A stretch of DNA of 64,000 nt from Giardia muris (Eukaryota > Fornicata > Diplomonadida > Hexamitidae): the NCBI GenBank assembly GCA_006247105.1, contig CM016928.1:372001-436000 (forward strand), in the 5' to 3' direction. Of this stretch, positions 44,654 through 55,600 are shown piece after piece (position 1 is the stretch's first letter; the number at the start of each line of letters is the position of its first letter). Both the position numbers and the translations under genes were made by a program. The notes beneath the pieces are model-generated. The model had not been told where the DNA came from and did no database searches. It saw nothing but the letters and a program-made list of their open reading frames with translations.

Positions 44654-46112
44654 GGTTGTAATCTGTGTGGACGAGAAGGACGGGTAATAGGACTGGGATG
44701 GCTGGGAAGAGGCAACGAAGCATGACCCTGTTGTTCTGGGTGCTGATCTGTTGGATATGGGCGGCGCCACAGATGCTTCCGCGCTGCAGTAGGTCTATCC
44801 CGACCTGAGTTGTAATGGTGGATGCGAGCTCATCTCTGACTGCCATCTCATCGTCCTTGTCGGCAAACTGAAGAAGCAGGTATATTTGTCCAACTAAAGA
44901 GTCCGCTATCTCCTCCTCAAGGATCTGGTCGCGCGTCAGTATCGTCAGAGTGGTGGGAGTTTCAAGTAAGGTCGAGCGCTCGAACTGTAAGATACATGCG
45001 GCTGGAGGCCTATTCGGGTTCCTAGCAAAGATGTCGGTCAATTGCTCAGCCAGTTCCAGGCTTACAGACTGCGGTGCGAGCTCCCCATTCCCATTGAAGA
45101 AATAATGGAAGCGTCGAGCCAAAGCCCGGGAGGTCCCATCGGAGCTCCGGTACGCCGTCCAAAGGTTGAGCTCTGTTGTCGGCATGATGACGGGGCGAAC
45201 CGAAACCCCCGTCGTTTCGGCTTGATATGTTACAGGGCATAGTCTAGTGATACCGAAGGAGCCAATGAGTAGTGGGAAGACTCTACCGACAAGTGCTCGT
45301 TGACCATCATCGGAGATGGAGTGCAATCGTCCCGAGTTCATCGTCGCATCTTCGATGCTCACCAGCTCATACATGCTTAAATCCGCCTGCACCGCACTCT
45401 TCATGAACTGCTCCATGGATAATATCTCGTCCAATAGGCGTTTGGCCTGCGTAACGCCTCTTCGGTCGAGTTCGAGGGCTGGAAGACGCAAGATCACGAC
45501 GACAGGCTGAGTACACGCCGTACTCTTGACCATGCACAACGTCTTGTCAAGGACTGCTCCGATAAGCTGCCGAAGGCCTTCATTACTGTGCTGGACCGCA
45601 TATACCCGTTCCAGTCCGAGCTCGATGTCTGCGGACTGAGCCGGGTAGAAGTCCATGGCTGCAATGCAACCGGGTAAACCGACCGTCGTCCCAGTCCCAG
45701 TTAGGTCGCAAAGGATGACGCTACAACCAAGGGCATGAAGCCAGCCTGCCAAGAGATATTGAAGGAAGCTACGACCGGAGTTCTCGCGTCCTCCCACGAA
45801 GAGCCACGGGATGATCCCGTATTGAGTGTAAGATAGAAGGGTGAATACGACCCGTGAGAGACGTGTTTGTGGAAAGGGTAGGGTATAATGGGTCAGTGAG
45901 CCATATAGTTGCTTCTGAGGGAGGATCACGGAGCTTCCAGTGCCGACGCCTACGAGGTGACGCGTAGGACGGCGTTGTCGCCCCAGACTAAATCTTGCAT
46001 CTCCACCAACGGTCCCAGGGATGTAGCCGTTATAGGACTCGACTAGATAGGTCTCTTGGGAGTCTACCTCGAGTACGAGGACGGTCTCAGGGGGGATAGG
46101 GATACGAGTCAT
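44607..46112 (-). CDS. Clp1-like pre-mRNA cleavage factor subunit, degenerate P-loop
   Basis: 501 residues from ATG 46112 (behind GTTAAAAGTGTGC). The three-part Clp1 plan is recognisable: an N-terminal strand domain (VLVLEVDSQETYLVESYNG), the central P-loop domain with WLFVGGRENSGRSFLQYLLAG and LCDLTGTGTTVGLPG (the family reads ELDVGQGSVSIPGT), and a C-terminal barrel ending with LRCLFPAIPVLLPVLLVH. In the P-loop the lysine is Arg114 (G-RENS-GRS), so kinase activity is doubtful; yeast Clp1 likewise acts without catalysis as a scaffold in cleavage factor IA. It overlaps the IPP isomerase gene tail to tail. Confidence 0.72.
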   Translation of the reverse strand: MTRIPIPPETVLVLEVDSQETYLVESYNGYIPGTVGGDARFSLGRQRRPTRHLVGVGTGSSVILPQKQLYGSLTHYTLPFPQTRLSRVVFTLLSYTQYGIIPWLFVGGRENSGRSFLQYLLAGWLHALGCSVILCDLTGTGTTVGLPGCIAAMDFYPAQSADIELGLERVYAVQHSNEGLRQLIGAVLDKTLCMVKSTACTQPVVVILRLPALELDRRGVTQAKRLLDEILSMEQFMKSAVQADLSMYELVSIEDATMNSGRLHSISDDGQRALVGRVFPLLIGSFGITRLCPVTYQAETTGVSVRPVIMPTTELNLWTAYRSSDGTSRALARRFHYFFNGNGELAPQSVSLELAEQLTDIFARNPNRPPAACILQFERSTLLETPTTLTILTRDQILEEEIADSLVGQIYLLLQFADKDDEMAVRDELASTITTQVGIDLLQRGSICGAAHIQQISTQNNRVMLRCLFPAIPVLLPVLLVHTDYNLTRLQESSSAPLELS

Positions 46113-46182
46113 GCACACTTTTAACTGACTACTATTAAGAAGAGAGAGAAGGAGAGGGAGCAGAGTCGACTTGAAGTTCACA

Positions 46183-46521
46183 TCACATATCGTACGAGTT
46201 ATGGAGAAGGGAAAGAAGATTGAGCCGATGGCGTCCAGGAAGGTTGACGATCTGCGAGTAGGCCTCGTTGGGTTTGACCTCGTACATGAAAACTGGCTCC
46301 GGTGCCTGCTTGATCTTCAGATCTAGGTGCTTATGACCCTCATTAGCCACACCTTTGGAGCTCATTGCCTGTGGTTGGGTGGAACGGCGAGTATCAATCT
46401 CGTCCCTGTTGACCTGCCTCTTCTCACCCGAAGAGGTGGTGCCAGGGGTGTCCACGCCCAGGTTGTGCTTATTGAGCATCCAATGGGTATAGTTCTTGTT
46501 CCTGAACCGGACTCGTGGCAT
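46183..46521 (-). CDS. Small basic protein of unknown function
   Basis: 112 residues from ATG 46521, which follows GATTATATTCCATTTG; the frame continues to a non-ATG codon overlapping the alpha-SNAP stop, which I reject. The N-terminus is basic and aromatic (PRVRFRNKNYTHWMLNKHN), followed by a polar linker and a more ordered end (KQAPEPVFMYEVKPNEAYSQ, HRLNLLSLLHNSYDM). I recognise no family. It sits between Clp1-like and alpha-SNAP on the same strand with gaps of 70 and 26 bases. Confidence 0.68.
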   Translation of the reverse strand: MPRVRFRNKNYTHWMLNKHNLGVDTPGTTSSGEKRQVNRDEIDTRRSTQPQAMSSKGVANEGHKHLDLKIKQAPEPVFMYEVKPNEAYSQIVNLPGRHRLNLLSLLHNSYDM

Positions 46522-46547
46522 CAAATGGAATATAATCTCGAAGTCGT

Positions 46548-47456
46548 TCACAATAACTCGTCAGCTTCACCCTCGCATTCGGCGGCTGCGGCGTTGTCTT
46601 GGAGCTTATCCCCGATGAGGTTAAGCAGCGTGCGCTTGAACTCATTCGCCTTGAGGAGCGCGCCAAGACGGTTCGTGAGCTTCGTGTTCTCCTCGACGAA
46701 ACGCTCGTAGGCCTGCTCCTTGATGATGTCAGGCATGGCCATCATGAAGTCAAGCTCCGGGGAGCCATCAAGGTTCGGGTCGAGGTTCTGATAGCGTTCA
46801 AAGGCGTTCTCGAGGGCGACGTGATCCATCTGGATGCAGAGGCAAAGGTATGCGGAGAGAAGAAAGCCTCTGGCGTGGAATTGGAGCAGCTTGACGCGCG
46901 CACACTCTGCCGCGATCTTCTCGAACTCGGCGGCGGAACTCTCGTATAGCTTGTATTGCAGAGCTCCAATCTCAGCGATGCGGATCCGACAATTGCGACG
47001 TTCGCTGTCTGCGGAAGGTTCCGCCCGAAGAATGTCCTCAGCCTTCTTGTAACACGTGTAGGCCTCGTCGAGGCGGCCATCGTCCTCGTACTTCTCGGCC
47101 AACTCACGGGTGATCTTCCCCGCTTGAAGGAAGCGGCCGGCTTTGAGACAAGCGTCCAAAAGCTTGTCAGTGACGGCGGAGGCCAGTTCCGGGTTGTCCT
47201 GGTTGTATGCCGCAATGGCGTTCTGGTAGTGCGAGACCGCGAGTTGGGGCTTCCCGGACTCGACAAGGAGCTGAGCGCAGCGCTCGAAGCACTCGCCCGC
47301 GCGCAAGTACTTCTTGTCCATCTTAAAGTACCCACCCGCCTTCTCGTAGTACTCGACGGCGGCATCTGTGTCAGGCCGCTTCATGAAGCGCTTCTTCAGC
47401 TTGTCCTCCGCGATCCGGACGTACGCGGCGGCTTGGTCCGCATAGGTCGCAGCCAT
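46548..47456 (-). CDS. Alpha-SNAP, copy 2
   Basis: 302 residues with the same helical repeat plan as copy 1 at 3796-4662 but clearly divergent in sequence: AEDKLKKRFMKRPDTDAAVEYYEKAG, YLRAGECFERCAQLL, AYTCYKKAEDILR, and a C-terminus ending EGEADELL, again with the terminal Leu pair that contacts NSF. Giardia species carry several alpha-SNAP paralogues, presumably serving different fusion steps. The ATG at 47456 follows GAAAAATTC. Length matches the animal and yeast proteins. Confidence 0.9.
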   Translation of the reverse strand: MAATYADQAAAYVRIAEDKLKKRFMKRPDTDAAVEYYEKAGGYFKMDKKYLRAGECFERCAQLLVESGKPQLAVSHYQNAIAAYNQDNPELASAVTDKLLDACLKAGRFLQAGKITRELAEKYEDDGRLDEAYTCYKKAEDILRAEPSADSERRNCRIRIAEIGALQYKLYESSAAEFEKIAAECARVKLLQFHARGFLLSAYLCLCIQMDHVALENAFERYQNLDPNLDGSPELDFMMAMPDIIKEQAYERFVEENTKLTNRLGALLKANEFKRTLLNLIGDKLQDNAAAAECEGEADELL

Positions 47457-47504
47457 GAATTTTTCTCTTCATCCCCCTTCAGTTTTACTGTCTTAGAATA
47501 CATG

Positions 47505-48974
47505 CTATTGCGCTCCCTGGAACTCCTCGAAGGAGGTCCGGAAGCAGCCAGACCGCTCCCCAATGAACTGGGACAGCTGGGCCGCAAACCTTCGAAGGAC
47601 ACTGATCTGGACGTGTTGGAGATCCTCCCCACGGGACAAGCCGCAGGAGTCACGGACCTGCACCAGGGCGTCAATGACACTGTTCGCGTGGATGTCCTGC
47701 TTCTCGGACGTGATGTACGAGAGCTGGTCACGGATCTCCTCGATGATTGCACGACGCTCATCATCCATCTCTAGGTCCGTAGCCCGAAGCATCGGCTCCG
47801 CCTCACGCTTCGCAGACTCCTCATGCCCTGGTTCGGGCACTAAGGGTGTATGTAAAGCTGGAACCTCCGGGGCTGCGGACAATTCCTGTGAGTAGACGGA
47901 TAACAGATTGTTGTACAGCTCCTGCTCAGCGGCATCGGTCCCGACCAGGCCGAAGCATTTCGGAACCCTTCCGAACTCCCGCCTCCAGCTGGCCTTCACG
48001 TCGCTAAGGAACGACCCAGCCAGGCGATAAATATGATGAGGAGGTGGATTATATCGCCGGGCGTTGAAAGGAACCAGGATGAGGTCACGGAGGAACTCCA
48101 AGGCCAGCCGATAGGGGCGCGGCCGCCCCGCATCCGTGCAACGCCGAACAGCCTGGTTCCCGATCCGAGTCATCCACTCTCCAAGAGCCTTCCGATCGTT
48201 CCCTGAGAGCTCGTCAATGCTCCCCATCCGTAGGGGCTCGACCTTCATGAGCACATCCCCGTAATCGCTCCGAGCATAGAACATAAAAGGATTCTCCTGG
48301 AAGAGCTCTCCACAGTCCGCATCCCTATCCTCGAAGACATCCTGTGGCACCCGTGCAAGGAGTGTGCTCCGGGTCAATCCCCCGGGAGAGTCCTCTTCCC
48401 CGGGCTCTCCCCCCTGTAAGATGGAATCTCCATTGGCGTTTCCAACGGAGCCATCTAGTCCAAAGTCCGCCTCGTCGCAGTACAAAATATAGTCGCTATC
48501 TTCGACACGCGCCCGAGTCTCGCAGAGCCTGGCCATAATGGCGAAGAGATGCATCGGAGTCGGGATCTGAGAGTAATACCCGGGCGCGTTGTGCTTCTCT
48601 TCGTCCACGCGGAGCGTGAAGACCTGCCGATACTCCTCGTTCCGCAGGATCGCGAGGAGGACGGATTGCATGTGTGTGAGAATCGTCCTAGACATGTCTG
48701 TGTCCCGCTTCAGAGCTGGCTCCCGCGGAATCCGCATGAGCCACAGGCGGATGTCCTTGCGGGAGCGCCCCGCGATGTCCAGGTCTTGTGGGAAGGGGTG
48801 CTCCGACAATAGGCTCGGGCTAACCGCCGTTTGTCGACGCGTTTGGAGGGCCGCGATCAGGGCATCGACATACTCGATGGCGCTGAGGTATAGGCCCCCA
48901 TAGTAGACAACCGGGTCCAAATCCCCCGGGCCAGGCTCAGAAACCGCTGAGGCCGTCGGAGATGGTCCTGGCAT
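47505..48974 (-). CDS. BET-type bromodomain protein with interrupted bromodomain and NET domain
   Basis: 489 residues from ATG 48974, 34 bases after the nicotinamidase stop and behind CCAAAAAAACGCGGAGGCA (an ATG at 49052 would overlap that gene). Residues about 98-151 match the first half of a bromodomain: FTLRVDEEKHNAPGYYSQI then PMHLFAIMARL, the ZA-loop sentence usually PVD...PDYY..I..PMDL. Residues about 286-335 match the second half, ALEFLRDLILVPFNARRYNPP, with the acetyl-lysine binding Asn in NARRYN. About 135 acidic residues separate the halves. Residues about 402-473 resemble the NET domain of BET proteins. Role: acetyl-histone reading, as in yeast Bdf1. The assignment is by eye but several motifs agree. 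Confidence 0.68.
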   Translation of the reverse strand: MPGPSPTASAVSEPGPGDLDPVVYYGGLYLSAIEYVDALIAALQTRRQTAVSPSLLSEHPFPQDLDIAGRSRKDIRLWLMRIPREPALKRDTDMSRTILTHMQSVLLAILRNEEYRQVFTLRVDEEKHNAPGYYSQIPTPMHLFAIMARLCETRARVEDSDYILYCDEADFGLDGSVGNANGDSILQGGEPGEEDSPGGLTRSTLLARVPQDVFEDRDADCGELFQENPFMFYARSDYGDVLMKVEPLRMGSIDELSGNDRKALGEWMTRIGNQAVRRCTDAGRPRPYRLALEFLRDLILVPFNARRYNPPPHHIYRLAGSFLSDVKASWRREFGRVPKCFGLVGTDAAEQELYNNLLSVYSQELSAAPEVPALHTPLVPEPGHEESAKREAEPMLRATDLEMDDERRAIIEEIRDQLSYITSEKQDIHANSVIDALVQVRDSCGLSRGEDLQHVQISVLRRFAAQLSQFIGERSGCFRTSFEEFQGAQ

Positions 48975-49008
48975 TGCCTCCGCGTTTTTTTGGGTCTGGG
49001 AATCCGAA

Positions 49009-49596
49009 TTAATTCGATCTGACGACGGAGACGCCTGTAGCGGCGAGCTCATTCAGTACATCCTCTTCAATAGCAGAGTCTACGGCTCGGGTGTAGGGGA
49101 CCAGGACACGGGCCCGGTATCCCAATTTCTGCGCGTCGAGTGCGCTCTGTTTGACACAGTAATCAAGTGCGAGACCAACGAAGTCGCACTCTAGGATACC
49201 ACGTCCTCGTAGAAGCTTATCAAGATCTGTGCCACAGAAGCAAGAATAAGCATCCTGAGCGGGGTTAGTTCCTTTGCTGATGACGATGTCATCATTTTCT
49301 CGGTAGAGTAACGGATGGAACTCGGCGCCAGGGGTATCTGCGACGCAATGGTCAGGCCAATAGACGTCAGGTCCCGCCTCTCCGATATATGTCGTGAAGG
49401 GAGGTACCCCATGCGTTGAGGCGAATGAACAATGCCGAGGAGGATGCCAATCACGACTCAGGACGATAAGGGTGTAGTTTCCCTCCCTCCGCAAGGCGTT
49501 GATGGGCTCGACGATCTCGTCGGCATGAGGGACGGCTAGCACGCCTTCCATACAGAAGTCCATCTGAACGTCCACGATCACGAGGCAGCTCATCAT
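49009..49596 (-). CDS. Nicotinamidase (PNC1/PncA family)
   Basis: Hydrolyses nicotinamide to nicotinate for NAD salvage. 195 residues. The isochorismatase-fold catalytic triad is complete: Asp9 in VDVQMDF, Lys108 in ISKGTNP and Cys147 in ALDYCVKQSALDA. Metal ligands appear in RDWHPP (Asp49, His51) and WPDHCVADTPGAEFH, the usual family block. ATG at 49596 or the adjacent ATG at 49593 are both possible; GAAAACACAGGTGG precedes them. Single-copy, soluble and cytosolic by appearance. Confidence 0.93.
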   Translation of the reverse strand: MMSCLVIVDVQMDFCMEGVLAVPHADEIVEPINALRREGNYTLIVLSRDWHPPRHCSFASTHGVPPFTTYIGEAGPDVYWPDHCVADTPGAEFHPLLYRENDDIVISKGTNPAQDAYSCFCGTDLDKLLRGRGILECDFVGLALDYCVKQSALDAQKLGYRARVLVPYTRAVDSAIEEDVLNELAATGVSVVRSN

Positions 49597-49673
49597 TCCA
49601 CCTGTGTTTTCTTTACTTTCCTGGAATAGTCACAAAAGTCTTCGGTGGGGAGAGGAGGGAGGAAGAAAGGGGC

Positions 49674-52600
49674 CTACAGTAAATTCTCCCCAGTAGTATG
49701 GAGGGCCGTCTCAAAACGACTCACCAGAGCTTGTGCGGTGCTTGGGGGAACCATCCTATCAAACCCTGTAACAGGATATGTTAGTTCCCCCGCACGGGAT
49801 ATTCTACAATGCCCAACGACTTGAGTGTGAGTACTAGAAGCATGTGCAAGCCGTACTTGCCCATCTAACTCAACCACGTAGGTGATGCAGTTTTCAATAT
49901 CGAATGCGCTTACCCCAAAGTTGATGAGACAGACAAATGGACGGTCGTAGGCTGCTGACAGAATGTCTCGAAGTAGGTTTCGAAGCGTAGGGAGACGTGC
50001 ATCAAAGTCATGTGAATCACAGAAGAGTGTCACTCCAATGACTCTATACCCTTCTCGAATCTCTCCCACAGCCATTGGAAGCGTCCCTTCATATAGTTCT
50101 GGGAGACGGACCTCAGCGACTTCCAGTATCTGGTGTGGCCCGCTTACCGGACGTATCTCACGTTGAAATCCAACCAATAGAGCCACAAATAGAAGGCACG
50201 TTGGGTTTGGTAAGGATGAGCTCAATGCCTTCGTCTCACCCACAAGAAGACGTACTGCGCTCTTATTCAGGGTTGTCCCCGTAATCTCCGAAACAAGGGT
50301 ATGTAAAATGTCATCGCACCTGGCCACTGCCTCTTGTGAGGAGCGTGCACGGACGAGTGCATCGAAGAGTCTATATCGCTCAGTGCTATTCCCACAAACC
50401 GATGATGAAACAAGAGTCACTCCTTGCGTGGTCACTGCGATGTCGTATCCAAAGGCATTAGTGGTGTGATGGACGTCCTGAAATGGTGATTCTCGCCGTT
50501 GAATCCCAGTTTCGGCCTGAAGCTCGGCTCCTAACAACACCTGTGCCCTATCAGCTCGAGAAAGTAAGTCTAAGTTGATTCCAGACTTGACCGCATAGGC
50601 TTGAAGGATAGAATTTCGTAGAGATTCCATTAGGGCCTCCCAGGCGTCTGGAGTCATTCGAGGCATGTGTAAGATCAACATCCAAGCTTCAGGGTTGAAT
50701 TCTTTGGGTATTATGGTTGAGAGGGATGGAGAAGACGAACTGAACGACGAGCCCACTTGCTCTGCAAGCATCCGTTCCCAGCCCGCTTGAGAGATGGACA
50801 GCTGTTTCACGTATAAGAGGAGACGGAGGAAGAGCGTTGCAGGCGGTTCTTGGACTGGGAGGCCTATATCTCCACTAACTGCCTGAAGTGCACGGTACAC
50901 ATCGAAGGAGAATATGTAGCTTCCTTCTTGTGACTGTATTAGAGCGTCCAGTGGAACTCGAGCATGCTCCTTATCACTAATTCTAAGGGAGATGAGGGCT
51001 AGATGGATTCCACCCAATCCCCAGTCCATTGAGCTTCCAATAACAGATATGCTTCCATCCAGGCCTGCAACCAGAGTTCGAACTGGGTCAATTGCCGAAG
51101 CACGACAAACTACAAGCGTTCGTGGTCGTAAGCCACGTGGGAGGGTGGTGAGATAGTTAGCCACAGCTTCAGCACCACTCCATCGCCCAAGAGCTGCGCG
51201 ATGAGATTGACCAGAGTAAATAGTAGCTGGAACTACCGCTACCCGTAACTGACCTGTGTATGGGTCGAGGAGCACTACAAAGCCGTTCAGTATGCGCACA
51301 TGCGAGCCTGCCTTGTCAACTACCGTGCGGAAGCGATAGGCAAGGGTGTCGTCAAGAACAAGGACCGCTCCGGCCTTCCCGCCTGAAAGGGGATCAAAGA
51401 TGCTTCCTAGGGTTAGAGGCGTTATTCCCATTGCCGAAGATGCATCTAGCTTTATCTCCAGATAGCTCTGGATGCGCTCGCGCATGACCCGAACGACGGC
51501 ATTTGCCTTCACGAACTCAGCGAACCGAAGAGTCACGTCTCGGAATCCGGATATGATACTTGCGGGAACATCCCCATAGCCAGCAATGGTTCCATACACG
51601 AGGTCGATGCAGACGAGCATCCCGCGGCCCTCAGGATATGTATTCCGTGTCTCAGCGGCCGTGTAAAAGAGATACTTCTCTTTGGCCTTATCTGAAAGTA
51701 AGTCGCGAGTATCAACGTTCCCCCAGACAAGATGAAGATCAAGCCACCAGACTCGAGTAGGGCTTCCTTTGGGAACTCCCCCGTTGATCAGCTCGAGCTC
51801 GGTACCATTGGTCCAGATATCTCGTAATAGAAGCGTACAGCCACTCACAAAGACCTCCGGTCGAGCAAGAACAACGGTGACATCGTTACTAGTCACATGA
51901 AACCGATACGATTTCCTTGGGTGACAAGCTTCACGACGTGCCGTACCAACACTACTAACTGCGGAGAGTAGATCAGTGGAGAGACTATCATGTAATGACT
52001 GCCACAAGTGGCATCGAAACAACGATACATAGAGGGTTTTTAGGGTGGCAAGGCGCCCACACATGAATATCCCAGTCAAGTCGATCTGCGCTTCAAACCC
52101 TACGTACACAGAACTCCTATTGAGAGTCGGGCTCCACCAAAGGGCGAATCGACGGTTGGGTAACTGGGACTGACCATGAATCTGGGCACGAGTGGCACCT
52201 CGTCGTACAATCCCAGACCCACTTGGGCCAGCCTGCCAGATTGCAGACGTCGGAGTAGGTAGCCCCAGGATCGGGAACAAAGTATGTCGAAGAATTCCGT
52301 TGATACCCCCAAGAACGACCAATAGTCGCTGATAATACGGTTCCAGGTCATATATCATCCCAATGACATGCCGATCATACCATCCTCGCATTGAAAGGGT
52401 CCAATTAGCCGGTATTCGTGGGTTCAAGAGAAAGGCCCAAGGGTTGCACCCTTGACATACAGTTCCAAGGAATTTTAACAACTGAACACCGCGAGGGAGC
52501 GTGATGGGCTCATCATCCGCTCCCAGACGCGCCGCCAGAAGGTCTTTGAGGTAGGAGATAAGCATGTGGCCGGTATGGCCATGCTCACTGCACCTTTTCC

Positions 52601-55600
52601 TAGTCTGTTGGAGTAGATTCCGGTAACCATGCTCACATCGTACAAGCTCTTCTTCCCATGGAATCATGACGTCCAGGATGCTAGGGAGAACGAAGTCGGG
52701 ACGATTCGGCTTCCACCGAAGCTCCTTCCGCTTTAAAAGGGAATGGAACAAGAGAGGATCGTGCGAGATGGAACCATCAAGGCCGAGTGTGGGAATAGAT
52801 AATGAGCCTATGGAGAGCATCCCTAAACCTCCATATTCCCGTGGGCTGTTGAAAACAACTTGCGGGAAGCGTGTGGGTGTCTTCGTATTTAGTTCCTGCT
52901 TGATTCTGGTCTGGACCTTCTCCTCATGTACCAAGATGGTCCCCAAGAGCGCACGTGATGATAGTAGAGCGCCGCGATAATACAGCGCAACGTTCAGGAG
53001 GAGCGAGTTCCACTTCCCAACGGTCTTCACAAAGGATGTGGAGCCTGCGCCCCGAAGAAGATCTTTCGCCGCGTAGGTGAAGTCCATAGCCACGGCTTCT
53101 GGGACGCCAAGGCGATAGTCCCCCAGGGCATCAATTGTGACAGTATAAGCGTTCATCTCTAGGGATAAGCTTCCTTCTGCTGAGAGTCGATAAAGGTCCG
53201 TCGTGGAATATGTGCTCATCAAAGGATTGGTCGCGTCTGCCTCCAGGCTTGGTGCTTTATCTACATCTCCATAGCATACGAGATAGACGTAAGTGCCCAC
53301 GCGGGCATAACTGAGAACTTTATGGGATCCATAGCATAAGCCAAGTCCTTCAAGATCAACGCACACATCTTCCCCAGCCTTTCTGCTGAAGAGTTGGACC
53401 AAAGGAGAATCGTGGGAGTATCTCGAAAGGTATGCTGTGAGGAAATCGAGATAACGCCCAATTAGACGATCGTCTTCATCAGGAAGCTGGGTCTCATCCC
53501 GACAGGGCATGCATCCAGCCAAGAAGAATACGTCTCCCAGCGCCAGAAGAATGAAAGCTATTAGCCAGGAGAAGTCGAAAGCCAATGGGACACCACACCC
53601 ACACACGTACGTCATATCCTTGAAGACATATGTCCCAGAAATGCGGGATATGATATAATCGCAGATGACTGGATCCAAAAAGCACTGTAATATGGCACGG
53701 AGGAAGATGTGGTTGAGACTTTTGAGCTGAGCCAATAAATCAACAGAATAACGAATAATGGTAATCGTCCTGCCCCTTCGTACCACCCTAATGTGCCGCG
53801 CGTAGTGATTGACCGCCTCAATCTTCAATTCCACCCCGAAGGCATTGTTAAGATCGAGAGATCCAAAGCCTCGGAGCAGGAGGTAGCGTCGTGGGTCCGA
53901 CAGCAAGGAGTGTGCCAAGTATCCCGCCAGATAGGCATCCACGATACGCTCGATTCCCGTAACCGTGTATATGGGATACACAAACGTTCGGGTCCGTTCA
54001 AAACCCAGTTCTACGGCCGGAAAGGTCCGTCGACGCAATAGAAGCTCCTCCGCCCGGATCAGGAACTCATCTGAATTATCGAGGGCCTTAGTAACGAGGT
54101 TCTGGAGCTCCTGCTGCGGGCGTGATAGGGATATTTGGCCAGAAAGTGTTTCCCTCAGCGTATTTAGAGCCGCCATGAAGCATTCCACCCGGAAACTCAG
54201 CTCTTCATTCGGAAAGGGAACGAGTGGAACATGAGTGGAAATCACCCTAGCGAGAAACAGGCCTCGAACACTGGAGCGTATTAAGGACTGATCCGGAGCA
54301 CTTTCCAGACACTCCATAGTTGCTTTCTTCCACTCAAGAAGCAGAAGGCGGCCAGAACGCGCCGTATATCGACGCAATGTTACCTTTCTGATCCATTTGT
54401 TCCTAACTAGTCGTTCAGCAACGGTCTGAACCTCTGCACGATAGAGACGGGAGCGCTCGTCAACATAGTCTCGCACCAAGACGGCAAGCTCCGGAGACAT
54501 CTGTTGGTATATTGCGGTGTAGGGTATTCCGGCTCGCCAACAACGCCAGGCCTCCGTTAGGTGCTTCTGTAACCGCCGAGCAATCACACTTCCAGAGGTG
54601 ATGCCTGGGGAAAGTGCCTGAAGACCCGCAAAGGTCTTGCGCTCTAACTGTAACACCTGATTCGCCTCGGCGCGCTGCTGGGTGATGCGCTTTTGCTCCG
54701 AGGTGCGTCCATCGAAGCGTTGTAGCAGATGGGTGATGTACCTCTCGGCCAGTGGGGCCAAACATCTTAGAGAGAAGATAATGATCCGTTGCAACGGTGG
54801 AGAGAAGCATGGGAGGTCGCCGGAGGCAATCAGAGTATCGTAGCCTTTGATCTGTTTGATGTGCCGGACTAAGCGGTACTTGTAGCGGTATATTCCCGTA
54901 CTCACCCCGACGGTCGCATAGAGGTTGTAGATCGACGCAACAAAGTCGGAGAAGGCGAGAAGCTGCGACCGATATAGGACGTGAACGTCCACGATGTATT
55001 TGAGGAAGCGGGCAAGCTCACGGATGAGGTGGAAACCCTTCCCGAACCTGGATCGCTTCCGCTCCTTTGTCGAGAGCGTCTTTGTGGCCGAAAGCTCGAA
55101 GTTGTAGTCCAGAATCAGGTAAGTGATCCCCTTGCGGTGCATGACCAACTGGAAGGCCGTATGCGCCTGTTCCAGGAGCAGCAAGCACGCTTCCAACCAC
55201 TCCATGCGTTCGGTGGAGAACATGGGGGACCGCGATATCGCCTCGAAAACTGTCTCATGTGGCGTGGTGGGTACACGCTGTGCCCGTCCATAACTTCCGA
55301 GGCGCTGGAAGTTTCTCTCGTGTAGTGTAGGCTTTTTAGCCTTCAGAGTGATGTCTCGAAACACTAGTTGAGTGGGCATAGATGCGGGTCTACAGGGGAC
55401 ATGAGGGAAGGGACGTGCACAATAGGACGCAACACAACGCGGAGGAGGTAGCACGAAACGACGCCAACCGCTTTTTTCAGCAGATGGTGCGAAGTAGATA
55501 GCTGCATGGAGAAGTAGAGTTTCCTCTGTGAGCGGCTGGCGTAGAACCACGCCCTCTCGAGTAGCGAAAGGATCATTTCCGGTGACTAGCATATCAACGA

